Shown in pieces: positions 25,073 through 37,392 of a stretch of 64,000 nucleotides of DNA. The translations under genes were made by a program, and so were the position numbers. The notes below the pieces were generated by a model. That model made no database searches. It was not told where the DNA came from and worked only from the letters and a program-made list of their open reading frames with translations. Within the stretch, counting starts at the first letter, position 1, and every line of letters begins with the position of its first letter. Source of the DNA: Archilochus colubris (Eukaryota > Chordata > Aves > Apodiformes > Trochilidae); NCBI GenBank assembly GCA_023079485.1, contig CM041085.1, positions 26,583,121 to 26,647,120 of the forward strand, read 5' to 3'.

Positions 25073-26237
25073 ATTTGCCTGGACCTGAGCAAAGCCTTTG
25101 ACACAGCACTGCACAACATCCTGGTCTCCAAGCTGCTAAAACATGGGTTTGATGGATGGACCACTCGGTGGATTAAGAACTGGCTTGGTGGCCACACACA
25201 AAGAGTGGATGTCAGTGGGTCCATGTCCAAGTGAGTGACAAGTGGAGTTCCTCAGGGATCAGTGATAGGACCAGACCTGTTTAACATCTTTATCGGTGAC
25301 GCGGACGGTGGCATTGAGTGCACCCTCAGCAAGTTCACTGATGACCCCAAGCTGTGTGTTGGAGCTGACACACTAGAGGGAAGGGATGCCATCCCTTGAT
25401 CATCCCAAGATCCCCAGGGATCTTGACAGGCTGGAGAGTTGGGCCCATGCCAACCTCATGAAGTTCAACAAGAACAAGTGCAAGGCCCTGAATCTGGATC
25501 AAGGCAATCCAAAGCACTGATATAGGCTGGGCAGTGACTGGCTTGAGAGCAGCCCTGAGGAAAAGGGCTTGGGGGTGCTGCTGGATGAGAAGTTCAACAG
25601 GAGCTGTCAGTGTACACCTGCAGCCCAGAAAACCAACAGGGTCCTCGGCTGCATCAAGAGAAGTGTGGCCAGCAGGTCAAGGGAGGTGATTCTCCCCCTC
25701 TACTCTGCTCTAATGAGACCCCACCTGGAGTACTGTGTCCAGTTCTGGAGCTCCTTGTACAGGAGGGACATGGATGTGCTGGAGTGTGTCCAGAGAAGGG
25801 CCACGAGAATGATCAGAGGGCTGGAGCACCTCTCCTATGAAGAAGACTGAGAGTTGGGATTATTCAGTCTGGAGAGGAGAAGGCTCCAAGGAGACCTTAT
25901 TGGAGCCTTCCAGTACCTGAAGGGGACCTACACGAAAGATGGTGGTGGACTTTTTAGGATGTCAGGTAGTGATAGGACTAGGGGGATGGATTCAAACTAG
26001 AGGAGGGTAAATTTAGATTGGAATTTAGGAAAAGTTCTTCACCACGAGGGTGGTGAGACACTGGAACAGGTTGCCCAGAGAGGTGTTAGAAGCCCCATCC
26101 CTGAAAGTTTTTAAGGCCAGGCTGGACAGGGTCTGAGAAACCTGATCTACTGGGAGGTGTCCCTGCCCATGGCAGGGGGTTTGGAACTAAATGATCTTAA
26201 AGGACCCTTCCAACCCTGTAAATTCTATGATTCTATG
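25073..26237 (+). mobile_element. CR1 LINE, 5'-truncated, inactive (copy A)
   Basis: CR1 is the dominant LINE of bird genomes and moves by target-primed reverse transcription, usually leaving 5'-truncated copies. This one begins inside the reverse-transcriptase domain and runs to the characteristic 3' end, two ATTCTATG units at 26222-26237. The 3' untranslated part carries typical CR1 wording such as GGAACAGGTTGCCCAGAGAG at about 26065. Stops and at least one frame change (below) show it is dead. It lies on the same strand as copy B, about 2 kb downstream, and the two are different subfamilies or ages judging by their 3' regions. Confidence 0.95.
25076..26000 (+). pseudogene. CR1 ORF2 reverse-transcriptase remnant (copy A)
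   Basis: Conceptual translation shows three reverse-transcriptase motifs in order: motif A as LDLSKAFDT from 25079, motif B as TSGVPQGS from 25238, and motif C as FTDD at 25334-25345 with both catalytic aspartates kept. The C-terminal region follows (LYSALMRPHLEYCVQFW, then RRATRMIRGLEHLSYEE, up to 25847). In-frame stops lie at 25232-25234 and 25397-25399. After a shift of frame near 25397-25410, further stops lie at 25518-25520, 25848-25850 and 25998-26000. Five stops and a frame change mean no functional enzyme. Confidence 0.92.
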
Positions 26238-28228
26238 GTTCATCTTCAAATTGATTGCTTCTCTGGAGCCTAAAATCTCCTCAGGAACATTTTATAGATT
26301 CCTTTTCCATAATGTTATTGACTAACTTTGCCCAGAATTCCCAAGACCTCAGAAGACTTCTACATTACATTTTATTTTTGTCTTATTGGAGGCTGTTTTC
26401 TTATATTTCTGTGTGTGAAGATGCAAGCTCCCACACAAAGAAACCCACAGACCACAATAACCTCTTGGATGGTGGAAAAAACTCTCCATTTGTTAAGTCC
26501 ATTTTTGGAAAATGCGTACGAACGACTCGTAATCTGAGTTCATCCAAAACTGTGTTTTTGAAGTCTTGCTGTCAGCACTTTTGTCTCAGCAATATTTCTT
26601 CTCTGCACTGAAAGTCACTAAACTAGAACACTGTGGCATTAAGCTTCCAAAAAGAGGAGTCAAAAACATTTGTGCTGAGTTGAATGTTTTAAAATTGGAC
26701 TAAAGTTTATCTCCCACCTCATAAAAAAAAGCTATGAATGTATTATATCCTTTATTTTCTTAATTATCATGGTAAAATGTATTAGATGACAGGTTTGGTT
26801 TTTAGCCTTTTCTACATATCAACTGACACATTTAATTCTTATTTCAATCATATGTCCATAAATACTAGCATGATGGCATATTTGCTGTTGAGCACTAATG
26901 GTTGCTATTTTTACCTCTAAAAAGAGCAGATCAAACTTAGCCAAGACACCCAGAAGAAAAAAAATTGTAGATTTTCCATCAACTTTAGACCTTTAAAAAA
27001 ACCATCTCCACTTTCAAGTTTTCTGCCTTTTGGTAACCCCCTTTGATTCTGGACCTTAACAGGCCTCCTGGATGAGCTTCTTTATTCCATGTGGGTACCA
27101 TGGACTCAAGACCCTGCTGATATAAGGTCAGTTCTCTTCAGTGATCTGAATGGTCATTGTCCAGTATTATTTTTCATAACTTTTGTTTTCAAATCTCCTT
27201 TTGTTTCTTAAAGAGGCTGATACATTGTAAGTTAGCTGTTCATATCAATTGTATTATTATTAACTTTTCAAAAGTCAGAGGTATGAACAATACAGGTTTC
27301 ATAAGTGAAAAACAGTCAAGAACTCTCCCTAAATTTAAACTTTACAATCAAAATGTATGGGAAAATATAGCATATTTAAGAATTACTGAAAACTGCTATA
27401 AATATAATAAATCTTTTATACGTACTTCTTTTGAATCCTCTGCTTATTTTAGTCAGTCAATGCCAACTCTTCACCACCTTTTTTCACATAAGACTCTATT
27501 ACTTTCATTTGCTATTCTTTTTAATTTTCTCTGTAAAACTCTAAACTTCGTATTCTTCAACATCAAGTTCCAAAATGTCAGTTTTCAGTTCTACTGCAGT
27601 ACAAGGAGAAGTTCATAAATACTTGGGGTAGACTAGTTAAGCATTTTCTCATAGTATTTTAGATTAGTAGCCTCATCTGATGATAATTTGGGTATCTACA
27701 TCATAACAATCAGTAAAACTTCAGAGGTTTGCAAAGAAGGTCTCTTCATCCCCATTGAACATAATCTCACATTCATTCTTTGCTAAAGAGTGATCCTAGG
27801 ACAAGATACTGTAGAATCACCTATTTTATAGGATCAACATCATAAGGAAACTATAAGAATGACAAAAATCTAAGCTCATAGGCAACACTTTACTGCTCAT
27901 ATATGCAATTTTAATAAAATCTCAAAAACACATTCTGGTAGAGATTGTAATAAAAACTGGGAAACATATTCTACTACCATTTTGATATTTCGAGATTTGT
28001 CCAGATAACAAAAGAAGTTGTATAAGATCATTTGGAAGAGATTCAGATAGTTATACAAGTTGTCATTCTGCTACAGTTTAAAACCACTGTTTTGAAAAGG
28101 CAAACCTATACAGAAAATGAGCCTTGCCAAATCTGATGAATATAGGAGATGACTTCCTGCCTTTTAAAGATTTCCACTCAAAGTGTTATAGGAAGACAGA
28201 GTCCAGAAATGAAAAGAGAAATACAAAA
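26238..28228. other. AT-rich non-coding spacer between two CR1 copies
   Basis: No gene is supported. The 153-codon frame at 27157-27618 is Phe/Ser/Asn-rich, as expected from AT-rich DNA, and has no domain. No third retroelement is seen between the two CR1 copies. Confidence 0.75.
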
Positions 28229-28693
28229 TTGCCCCTGTACTCAGTGCTGGTGAGGCCACACCTCAAGTACTGTGTCCAGTTCTGGGCCTCTCAGTTCAGG
28301 AAAGATATCGAGGTCCTGGAGCAGGTCCAAAGGAGGGCAATCAGGCTGGTGAAGGGACTCGAGCACAGACCCTATGAGGAGAGGCTGAGAGAGCTGGGGT
28401 TGTTCAGCCTAAAGAAGAGGCGGCTCAGGGGAAACCTCATCGCTCTCTACAACTCCCTGAAAGGAGGGTGTAGCCAGGTGGGGGTTGGTGTCTTTTGCCA
28501 GACGACTTTCAACAAGACAAGAGGGCATGGTCTTAAGTTGTGTCAGGGGAAGTTTAGGTTAGATATTAGAAAGAATTTCTTTATGGAGAGAGTGATCAAG
28601 CATTGGAATGGGCTGCCCACTGAAGTAGTGGATTCTCCTTCCCTGGAGATATTTAAAAAGAGACTGGATGTGGCACTCAGTGCCATGGTCTAG
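28229..28693 (+). pseudogene. CR1 ORF2 C-terminal fragment, frame still open (copy B)
   Basis: From [19 protein letters not shown] the frame runs through [43 protein letters not shown] and [11 protein letters not shown] to a TAG at 28691-28693, about 154 codons without a break. This is the region after the reverse-transcriptase catalytic core, so the fragment cannot encode an active enzyme. The same frame happens to be open upstream to 28124, which adds unrelated flanking codons. The open frame reflects recent insertion, not selection on a host gene. Confidence 0.92.
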
Positions 28694-28756
28694 CAACCGC
28701 AACGGTGGTTCAAGGGTTGGACTCGATGATCTCTGAGGTCCCTTCCCACCCAGCCA

Positions 28757-28794
28757 ATTCTATGATTCTATGATTCTATGATTCTATGATTCTA
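28757..28794 (+). repeat. CR1 3'-terminal octamer array (ATTCTATG)n
   Basis: Four full ATTCTATG units plus six bases of a fifth. CR1 lacks a poly-A tail and ends in such octamers, which are thought to take part in priming reverse transcription. The perfect units support a young insertion and mark the exact 3' border. Confidence 0.95.
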
Positions 28795-30033
28795 AGTGTG
28801 AGTGATATTTGGGACAGTGGTCTCATGACCTTAGTATATGTGTAATATGCGTAAAATCCTCAATTCATCTTACCACCTCCAGGTAAGGACGAGGTGAACA
28901 CTGGTTGGTTTTCCACAGAGATGAACAGTAGGCTAAAATCATTATGCATTTGAAAAAAGGCTGGGTTTTTTTTTTCTTTCCCCAGAATTCAGTGTTCTGT
29001 GAAAGTTACAAAGAACGATCTATTTTTGAGCATCAGGAAATCATATAGTCCATGCTATGGAAGGAAAGATGCACTGGCTTATTCAGAAAATGGACAGGAA
29101 TTCCTTTCAGAAAGCTTAACCATTAATCTGTGTTATCTCTTCTGCATGGACCTAGTAGGATCTATGATCCTCTAACACAGTGAGGCTCCCTTTTCACAAA
29201 TAAAGATTAGAGGAACTGGTTGGTTAATTACTCCTTTATCGGGTTCTAAATGGACCTTTCAAGGCCATTTTATAGTTGTAAATGTATCACGTGATATTGT
29301 ATGGATATCGTAAACCATAGTTATAAGTATGGATCTTTGGCAACAGATTAGATATTCCACAACATGAAAGTACTGATAAATATACACAAAGTTTATATTT
29401 TTCAGCTCATCTACACAATAAACTGCTCTTCTTAGTGTGGACACTCAGGAACTTCATATTACAAATAATGAAACTGGAGCATAAAAAGGTAAAGAACATG
29501 TACAAAATTCCAAAGAAAGGTTATAGAAGAACTTTGATCACTTGCTTTTATTTTTCCACCATTTCATCTTCACTTTTTTTTATATACATTTTCATATTCA
29601 ATATTAAACAAAATTGACTTGTCTGTGGTGCTTGAATATACTCAATCCACTGAACTGCATAGGAAATTAGAAGAAAAAGGGCAGGTAGATAATTTTCTGA
29701 GATATATTTTTGTTCCCAGTTTGGCATGCCCTCCCTTTCTAAGTTTTATGAACATTTTAAATCTATTCTTCAAGGATTTTACTCTCAACCTATGACATTT
29801 CACAGTCCAGTCCAGTTGTCATTAATTAACGTTTTATTCCTCCCACAGTACTCTAAATACTCAAAGATCTGTGGAATGTAGTCCAGCCTAAGACAGCAAC
29901 TTTAAATGCTTACATTATCAAAAAATGGCCTTTTATTTTCCATTTATCAACAGCTACATTCAGCAAGATGGTTACCGAAGGAAGTCCAGTTCAATTGCTT
30001 ACAGAAGACATTCAGGTCTCTAATAACTAACAT

Positions 30034-30106
30034 CTTATTCCTTTTACAACCTTATACAATTACACAGTTTTACAACCTTTTACAATTCCTTATTCCTTTT
30101 ACAACC
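30034..30106 (+). repeat. Direct repeat of CTTATTCCTTTTACAACC, spaced 55 bp
   Basis: The 18-base word occurs identically at 30034-30051 and 30089-30106. Between them, shorter variants of TTTTACAACC and ATACAATTACAC recur, so the whole 73-base patch looks like a decayed short tandem array. Confidence 0.85.
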
Positions 30107-30563
30107 ACCAAAATGAACTTAAAACATTAAATAGACATTTTATTTTACCTAGGATTTAAGGAAAGATAGATACATAAACCACCTAAGTTCTGCAAAGCTG
30201 TATATATAAACTAGAGAAATAAAAATTGGACACCAGAATCTCTGAACTCTTTATTTAAAGAGGAGGAAAAATGTACCAAATAGGTGTATTTTTTTCAAAC
30301 CTACCTCTTTGTAAGGTTATGGTGAGCTTCAGTTCACTTCATTTAAAGACTTAATCCTGGTTCTAATTGATCAGGAGTGTCACGTGTTCTACTGCTGAAA
30401 TATTTGTTGCTATTTAGAGAAAATAATATAACATTAAGAAATTGTGAGTTATTTCAGCTCTTGAAAGCTAATAATGTACAACTCCTATTTTGCCAGTGAT
30501 TTCTACTCAACCTAACAGTATAACAGAATAAAATGGCTTTTGTATAATACCACTAACTGTTAC

Positions 30564-30585
30564 TTTTTTTTTTTTTTTTTTTTTT
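30564..30585 (+). repeat. Poly-T homopolymer, about 22 T
   Basis: An uninterrupted T run followed by ACAG. It resembles a polypyrimidine tract plus splice acceptor, but the following sequence has no open frame of note. It could also be the poly-A tail of a minus-strand retroposon, though I recognise no body to the right. Confidence 0.85.
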
Positions 30586-33500
30586 ACAGATACTTAAGGG
30601 CAACCCCTCTATATAAATATGTCTCCTTTACTTGGAGTAATGGAACCCAGGCCAGGGTGAGTCTAGTACTACTCAACACGTGATTGTCTGGGTTATTTAT
30701 AGAGATGATCTTTAAAGCAACATTAATATGACCTAGTTTTGAGTGACTGAGAATTTGGCCCAACTTCCTTGCCCCTCCCAGGGCTAGGGCTGTCAAGGTT
30801 TTGAGTAATGGAATCCAATAGAATGAAATAGTAAATTTATTTTGCTTAGGTGTATACACACACACTCACACACATACAGTCATCATAATTTCCTATGATA
30901 TTTAAGAGAAGAAAAACTCATACATAATATTTTAAAGGTTGAATATTTGGCTACCATTTTTTTCCAAAATAACTATTAAAGTTGTAAGCAAAAGGGTTCC
31001 AGGCCACAGGGTTGGGTGGTTAAATTACACAGTAAGGGGGAGATGGGCTCTGAACACTCAATGTGAGCTTTATTCTCTCCAAAAAATTCTTTCATTAGGG
31101 AAAACTCAAGACAGACAACTTAATTTTATAATAAGAAACTGCCATTTTTTTCTATTGAACTGACCATTTTGGAAACTGAAAGGTTTCCAAGCATACTATT
31201 AATTTTTTACAATGTCAGCATGCTTTTTATAAACTGTTTGGGGGGGTGGTGTTCTGAATTTTAACAATTGTCCATTTTGGAAATATTTTATACTCCACTG
31301 GAAAGACTTTGCTTTCCCTGAAGCAGAGAACAGTATCATATTTAAGCCAGATGATCAATTTTTTAAATTGCAATAAATATGGAACAAGTCCTTTCCAAAT
31401 TGTTCACATTATAAACAATGCCTAGCTGTAGCAAGGGCTGTGGTTGCTTTTGTTCTTAAAGGAGGTCTCTTGCATGGATTCTCTCTGCAAGCATCAGGGG
31501 GAAGGCTCAGCACCATTTCAGCCTTGTCAGAGCCCAGAGCACCCTGACACAGAAGTCCAGGTGGGTGGATATGTATTCATCATCCTTGTGGCTACCTCCT
31601 ACATTAGTGATCCAAAGGCACTGAAGCCAGTAAGAACTGTTCCATCAAGGACAGAAAGCTTTCATAAAACCATCTGAACAGGTGTATTATCAAGGTAGAT
31701 TCTCCAGCATGCAGTGAGATAGAAGGATTTGAGTCCCTTTGAGACTGACTCTGTTCCCTTGGTCCCAGTTCTGCAGTTGCATTTCCTGGTGCAATATGGT
31801 CAAAAGAGGTTCATTAATTCTTTCCTCCCTCTCTTCTCTGAACCATCTCAACTTGAGGAAAGGTATTATTCTGAATCTATTACTTTGAAAGGTCCTGGCT
31901 TCAAAATCTACTTCTTTACATATGGAATGAAAGCACAAGAACTTTTGTATCTTTCAAAAATTACTGTCTTTCAAGCATTTTTCCCATCTCATCCATAAAA
32001 TATTGTGTACTTCCAGTCTTGAAAGCTTCAAATACAGTGTTTGAATGCTGTGCTATAAATAAGATAAATCTTTCCAATCTTCTTCAGTTTTGTTTTGGTT
32101 TTTTTTTTTTTTCTTTTTAAGTTGGACTGACAGTAACCAGAGTTTTCAAGGCATATGCATACTCCCTTTCCTTAATGTCCCCACCACCCCCAAAACAGCT
32201 TAAAACATATTCCCAATGTGAGTAGTTGCAGCACAAAAAGCACAAGCTTCAGTGGGTGTAGGAAGGACCATCTCAGCCACTGTGAGGTCCAGGTGCTGGT
32301 GAGCAATACAGCTCTGCCAGGCTGTCTCTGAGAACTGATGGGTTTCAGACCACCCACTCCTATGTTCCTTCGTCCCTTGCACTGGTTTAACAAGGAGGTA
32401 GGGCCTCATCTTTGAAACAACTTATTTCCAGGACTTTTTATTTTTAATTTATTTATTCTATTTAGAGGTGGTGTATAAAAGGCACAACCTGGCAAAGGGA
32501 TAGAGTCAAAGAATTCAGTAGCTCTCTGGGGAAATCGCTTACAGGCCTGGGATTTTTCTCTAGTAACTCAAAGGAATTAATCTTTTTTCACATAAACAAG
32601 CCTTATGCAGAGCCTAGCTAATAAAATAATTGCAACCACACTTCACATGTACATTACCATCTGCCCTTTCCTGTTCCAACTGCAGTTCCTCCTCAGGCTT
32701 ATGTGAAAAGGAAAAAAATGATTAGTGGGGAACAAAAACATATCAGTAAAGAATAATGTGTGTTTCCTTATTAAAGAACCTAGGTCCTCTCCTCCCTCCT
32801 TATTCCATTACATACAGAACTATAAAGCACAGAAATATTCACAGGATATTAAGTATTAAAGCACTAATGTCAGCAAGCCAACAAAAATGCAAAGCACAAT
32901 ATACAGAAGTGTTACTGGGGCTAGACTCTATTCATTTTATGACAAATTCTTAAGTTAACCCAAAAAACCTGTAGATGTGGTAAACATGTAAACAGCTATA
33001 TAAACTAAATCACATCAGTCCCATACATTGTGTTCTATTAGAAACAATTTCTTAGCATCATCAGATGGAAATACAACTAAGCCCTGAAAAATTTATAAGC
33101 ACCAATACCTTTCATGTTTTGGTATTCTCCTTCATCACTTTGCTAACAACTTATATATTTCCTAATGTTCACCAGGCTCAGGCAGGGTTGAAGACAAGAA
33201 GTCAGTTATGTATATAACATGTAAACAGTTATTTAATCTGTAAACTTCAGATTCTGAAATATCTTGTATGTTAATTTACCAGCTGCACAAGGGAAATAGC
33301 AAAATGTTTGCCTTTGACATCAGCAACTTGTTAACTATTAGTCTGAAGTTGGCATGGTGTACTGATGCTGCATTGTCAGTGACAGGCATGTCACCAGTAA
33401 GTGTCACTAAAGAATTTGTGTATGTGCACATACATGGATGTGTGTGTATGAGTGTATATGACACAGAGGCAGAAAATGTGCACACAGCCTTTTCAGAGCA

Positions 33501-33749
33501 AGCAAACTGGGAATCCTGGCATTTTTAATCCCTAAAATGGGAGAAGCACAAGAGGAGTGACCTGTGGGTGAATTGTAGAGACAGCACATTTCTCACTCTT
33601 TCTTAGAAAAATCCTGCCAAAAACCTTAGTAAATGGTGCAGAACAATATTTTTTCAATTGGGCCCAAAGGAGTCACAAGTAAGAAACTGAGAGAGAGGAA
33701 GGTAGAAAGCATCTATGCACTGCATGTTCAAAAGTGCATTTATAGGGGG

Positions 33750-33798
33750 AAAAAAAAAAAAAAAAGGAAGTAGGGTGGGGGAGAGTGGGGGAGAGGGG
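33750..33798 (+). repeat. Poly-A followed by a G-quadruplex-type tract
   Basis: Sixteen A (33750-33765) are followed by a G-rich stretch. In 33773-33798 four G runs of 3, 5, 5 and 4 are separated by loops of 1, 5 and 3 bases, which satisfies the usual G3+N1-7 rule for a potential quadruplex. The pairing of poly-A and G tract on one strand is asymmetric in purine content. Confidence 0.8.
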
Positions 33799-36700
33799 TT
33801 TACATTTTGGTCATTTTATCCCTTGAGTGCTATTAAATGTTCCAGGCTGTGTATATCTGGGATCATGCCAACTGTTTCATGTTCTTTCCACTGTGTTGCT
33901 GAACATTCTTGCTAATGGCCAGAACCTCTCAGACCTAAACTTGCTGACTCTTTCAGGTAGGAAATAACATCAAGGAGGTGTCAGTGATGTGGGCTGAGCA
34001 AAAGCATTGCAACCCAGGGTTTGTGCTGAAAGGGTTCTCCTCTCTGCTCAGCACTGAAGCAGTCAAGGCTTTTGCTCCCTGTGAAAGTCGAGTGGCCTCT
34101 TCCTCAAGAAGAAACTGCAAGAAAAAGTCTGGTTTAAAACTTTCCAGGAGCTCAGGACTTCTGCACCTCCAGGAAGACCAACTGGAGAACAACTGGGGTC
34201 AGTCTGGCTGGGGAAGATTGCCAGAATACATTTTGTTGTACAACACACACAACCTCAGCATCTTTTGCTTTCTTACATGGGGTCATACGGACAGTGAGTA
34301 GCACTAGTGTAATTTTTTGGGGAGCTTTGCATGTTAGACTTGGTATAGTGTATATGAAGCCTTCATCTACTGGAGGGTCTAACAGAAAAACATAGTATAA
34401 AGCTATAAAACTAGGTATTAAACTGATGATAGAGTGTCTCAGTATCATTTTCTGTTTGAACCCTTTGGGTTTCTGTTCACTTACCATGACATTTCTCTCA
34501 TGATTTTTATATAATGTGGAGAAAGCACATGGCAATCACTCTGAAAGGTAAAGGCAGTTTTCTCATAAAGAAGAGTTAAACAGGACAATTCCAGTGGTCC
34601 CAAACCCACTTCTGCTACATACATTTCAAAACTTCTGTTGGTGGTCTTTATTCCCCTAAACAGCTAGACACAATTCACTAGGTGACCTCTCTCCATACAA
34701 ATTGTTTAATATTTCCTGATGACCTATCTTTTTTCTGTTGCTTTAACATTCTAGGTATTGCTCTCTTGTTTGTACTCCTTTGACTAGAGTGGCTTAAGTT
34801 TTAAACTTACCCATAATGCTACTACTGTAACAAATGGGGCGTGAGAATGACATCTTCGGGATTTCAAGACATGTAAAACTCCCACTTTTCATTGTCACTA
34901 CATTGGGCATGTTTTCCTAAGAAATAAGGAAAGTGCTTGCTCCAAATCCCTGTCTCGAACTAAGATTTTATTCACAGAGGAAAAGAACTGGAGTTTTTAA
35001 TTGCAAATAACTACCATGATTTCAAATTGTTTCCCTTACTTAGCAATTGGCTTCCTCATTTAGGTTGTTTCCTTACTTCTCCCTTCCTCAGCAGGAGACA
35101 ATATGGCCCTCATAGACACTAAAAAACTAAAGATCTGTTGTGCTTCTGTGTTTATCTTGAATACATAGGACTGTGCACTAGTTGCTCTTTTTTCCATAAA
35201 ATAAGTGTGCATTTCAAGGGTAAACTCTTGGAAAAGACAACGAGTGAATGACAAAGAAACACTCAAGCAAGAAGAAAAGACCAAGATGCATTTGCTGCCC
35301 AAACTTTTCCTCACCTCCTCCAGCTCCCTTAAAAATAAATCCTCCACTAAAACCCAACACTCAACATGAAACATATGTGAAAGCAATAACTTGCTCTGAA
35401 GGACCAATGTCTTCATGCTACCCTTTAAAATATTTCAGATAAATCTGTCAAACAAATAATGGAAATCTAAACTAAACCAGTTGGACAGAGCCTAGTAGCC
35501 TGGTTGGTGTTCCTGGAATTGTTGAAATAATATTCCCTATCAGCCAGCTAAAGAAAAAAAAAAAAAAATAAATCTAACTGGGGAGGAGAGGTGGGGGATG
35601 GGGTGACTTTATTTACAGAACATATCTGGTTTTAAATACACTCTGAACTGATTTTTATTTTTACAACACTGCTGCTGTTTCGATTATGCACTTATTTAGC
35701 TGAAGGAATTGCCATGTGAACATTCAGGAGTCAAAAAGAGAAGTAACATTTAAGTGGCTAGTTAGAGCAGTGCTGCCCAGCCCCACAGCAGCACAGGCAA
35801 GTCTATATTGCTGATAAAGCAAAAGAAGGCTTCTGTCCCCCCCTAAATTATAATTATCCAATAGCTTTTTGTGATGCCATATACATTATCCCTTCAAGCA
35901 GAACATCTTCTGCTTTTCAGTTTCCTTTAAAGACCCTGAGAGATAAGTTATGCAACACCCTTGGAAGCAATTCCTCTTCTCCAGTCACTTTCTGATAATA
36001 GATCAAGTAAGAAATGGGGGGGAATGCAAGGAAAAACCCAAGAATCCCCAGTACCACTTGTGTGGTAGCCCCATACAGGCGCTGGCAAGTGAAGGAAACT
36101 AAATGTGCTCATTAAAACATGAGAACAGCCCATGATGCCATGTGGAGGTTGCATGGAGTATCATGCAGTCTCCAACAGTAAAACTTGCACTTGGAGGAAA
36201 AATAAGAGAACTTAAATGAAAAAAAAAGAAGTGGCTTCAGGTTGCAGTAATATTTGAAAATATAGGCTTTAATAATAACAGCTTAGAGTTAGTCTGCTGG
36301 CAGAACTATTGCCATCATTCCCCAAGAAATCTGGAAAGGCAGTGGTGGTCTTGTTGCCAAAGTCTCACAGGACCAGGAATCAAGTTCTTGTTTATAGAAA
36401 TTGCCAAAACTTCTCCCTGATTCTCAGCAAGGTGTTTAACCTTCCAGCTACCCTAAACTTTCAGTTTTCACACAGATAGAATATCTGACCCATTTTATCC
36501 CAGTCTGTCCTCTGCCTCTTCCAAGAGGGATTTTCAGAATGTCCCTGAGTTGTGTTGATAGAATACTCTGAGGTCTAGCTCTGAAATGTTCCAGTGGGAA
36601 GACCAAAAATATTAGTAATACTGGAAGTTTTCAGTCAACTGAACATTGTTTCTTTTTGTGAGGCTTTCTGCAGCTGTGCCTGACAGTCCCATTCTGCAAC

Positions 36701-37280
36701 ACTTCAGTGAAAATTTCACCTACAGTAAAGCTGTGTGAGCAATTCAAATGCAACTCTCTTTTGTTAAATGCTGAGCTGATGTAAATCTATACAAAATATA
36801 ATATAAAATACGATAAGGTGAATACATTGAAGAAATACAGCAAAAAGTGGAGGTTTCTTGTGTTAGAAAATATGTATTAGCTAAACTTTACATCTGAAAA
36901 GCTGTTCTCCTGTGAACCAGAATATATTTTCCATATGTCCATGTGTTGGAAGTTTCATAAAATGCTGAGCATGTATATTTAAAATAGCTCTGACAATGTA
37001 TAAAAAAAGCTCTAAAATACTATGACATGGCCAATTTCCATGCTTTTTAAAATCCATGACATGACATGATTTATTTTATGTGTGGAAATTTACATCATAA
37101 ATATTGGCCAGTGTCAAAATATTTTTAATGTTTTATATGTTGTCAAATCAGCTTTAAAAACAGCATATATTCTATACATTTACTGAGATTTAACTCAGAG
37201 ATGCAGGAAATCAGATCTATGCTTTTTCCATGTGAGCTTATTATATATTTTATGGTTTTCTTGCTCCTGATAGTGCAACG

Positions 37281-37392
37281 TTTCCTTCTCTCTTTCCTGC
37301 TTGCTTATTTCTTTATTTACTTTCTTTTTCTTACTTCCTTACTCTTACTCACTTTCTTTTGTTTTCTTGCTTTTTTTTCCTCTACTTTTCTT
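37281..37392 (+). repeat. Degenerate (CTTT)n/(CTTA)n pyrimidine tract
   Basis: Mostly C and T with TTTCTTTC, TTACTTCC and TTACTCTTAC units. The open frame at 37201-37452 is a by-product of it (Leu/Phe-rich). It is a decayed tetranucleotide microsatellite; on the minus strand it is purine-rich and triplex-prone. Confidence 0.8.

Larger units (their letters stand above)
28229..28794 (+). mobile_element. CR1 LINE, strongly 5'-truncated (copy B)
   Basis: A 566-bp CR1 tail that starts abruptly within the C-terminal coding part of ORF2 and ends in a perfect ATTCTATG octamer array. The 3' untranslated part has CR1 wording such as GGTTGGACTCGATGATCTCT just before the array. The coding part is open to the natural stop, so this copy seems younger than copy A and than the fragments at 42590 and 62650. 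Confidence 0.95.
28795..33749. other. AT-rich non-coding stretch
   Basis: No supported gene. It holds a poly-T run at 30564-30585, a duplicated 18-base word at 30034 and 30089, a short CA repeat at about 30851-30878 and a TG-rich patch at about 33416-33459. Open frames are short and mutually overlapping. Confidence 0.75.

Noticed and set aside
27157..27618. 153-codon plus-strand open frame
   Set aside because: Composition is what AT-rich DNA gives by chance (Phe, Ser, Asn, Lys); no domain, no splice context and no support from neighbours.
28124..28228. Upstream extension of the CR1 copy B frame as a novel fusion gene
   Set aside because: The first 35 codons are unrelated flanking sequence that happens to be open; there is no promoter or splice evidence.
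30564..30589. Poly-T plus ACAG as a splice acceptor
   Set aside because: It looks like a polypyrimidine tract and acceptor, but no open or donor-bounded exon follows.
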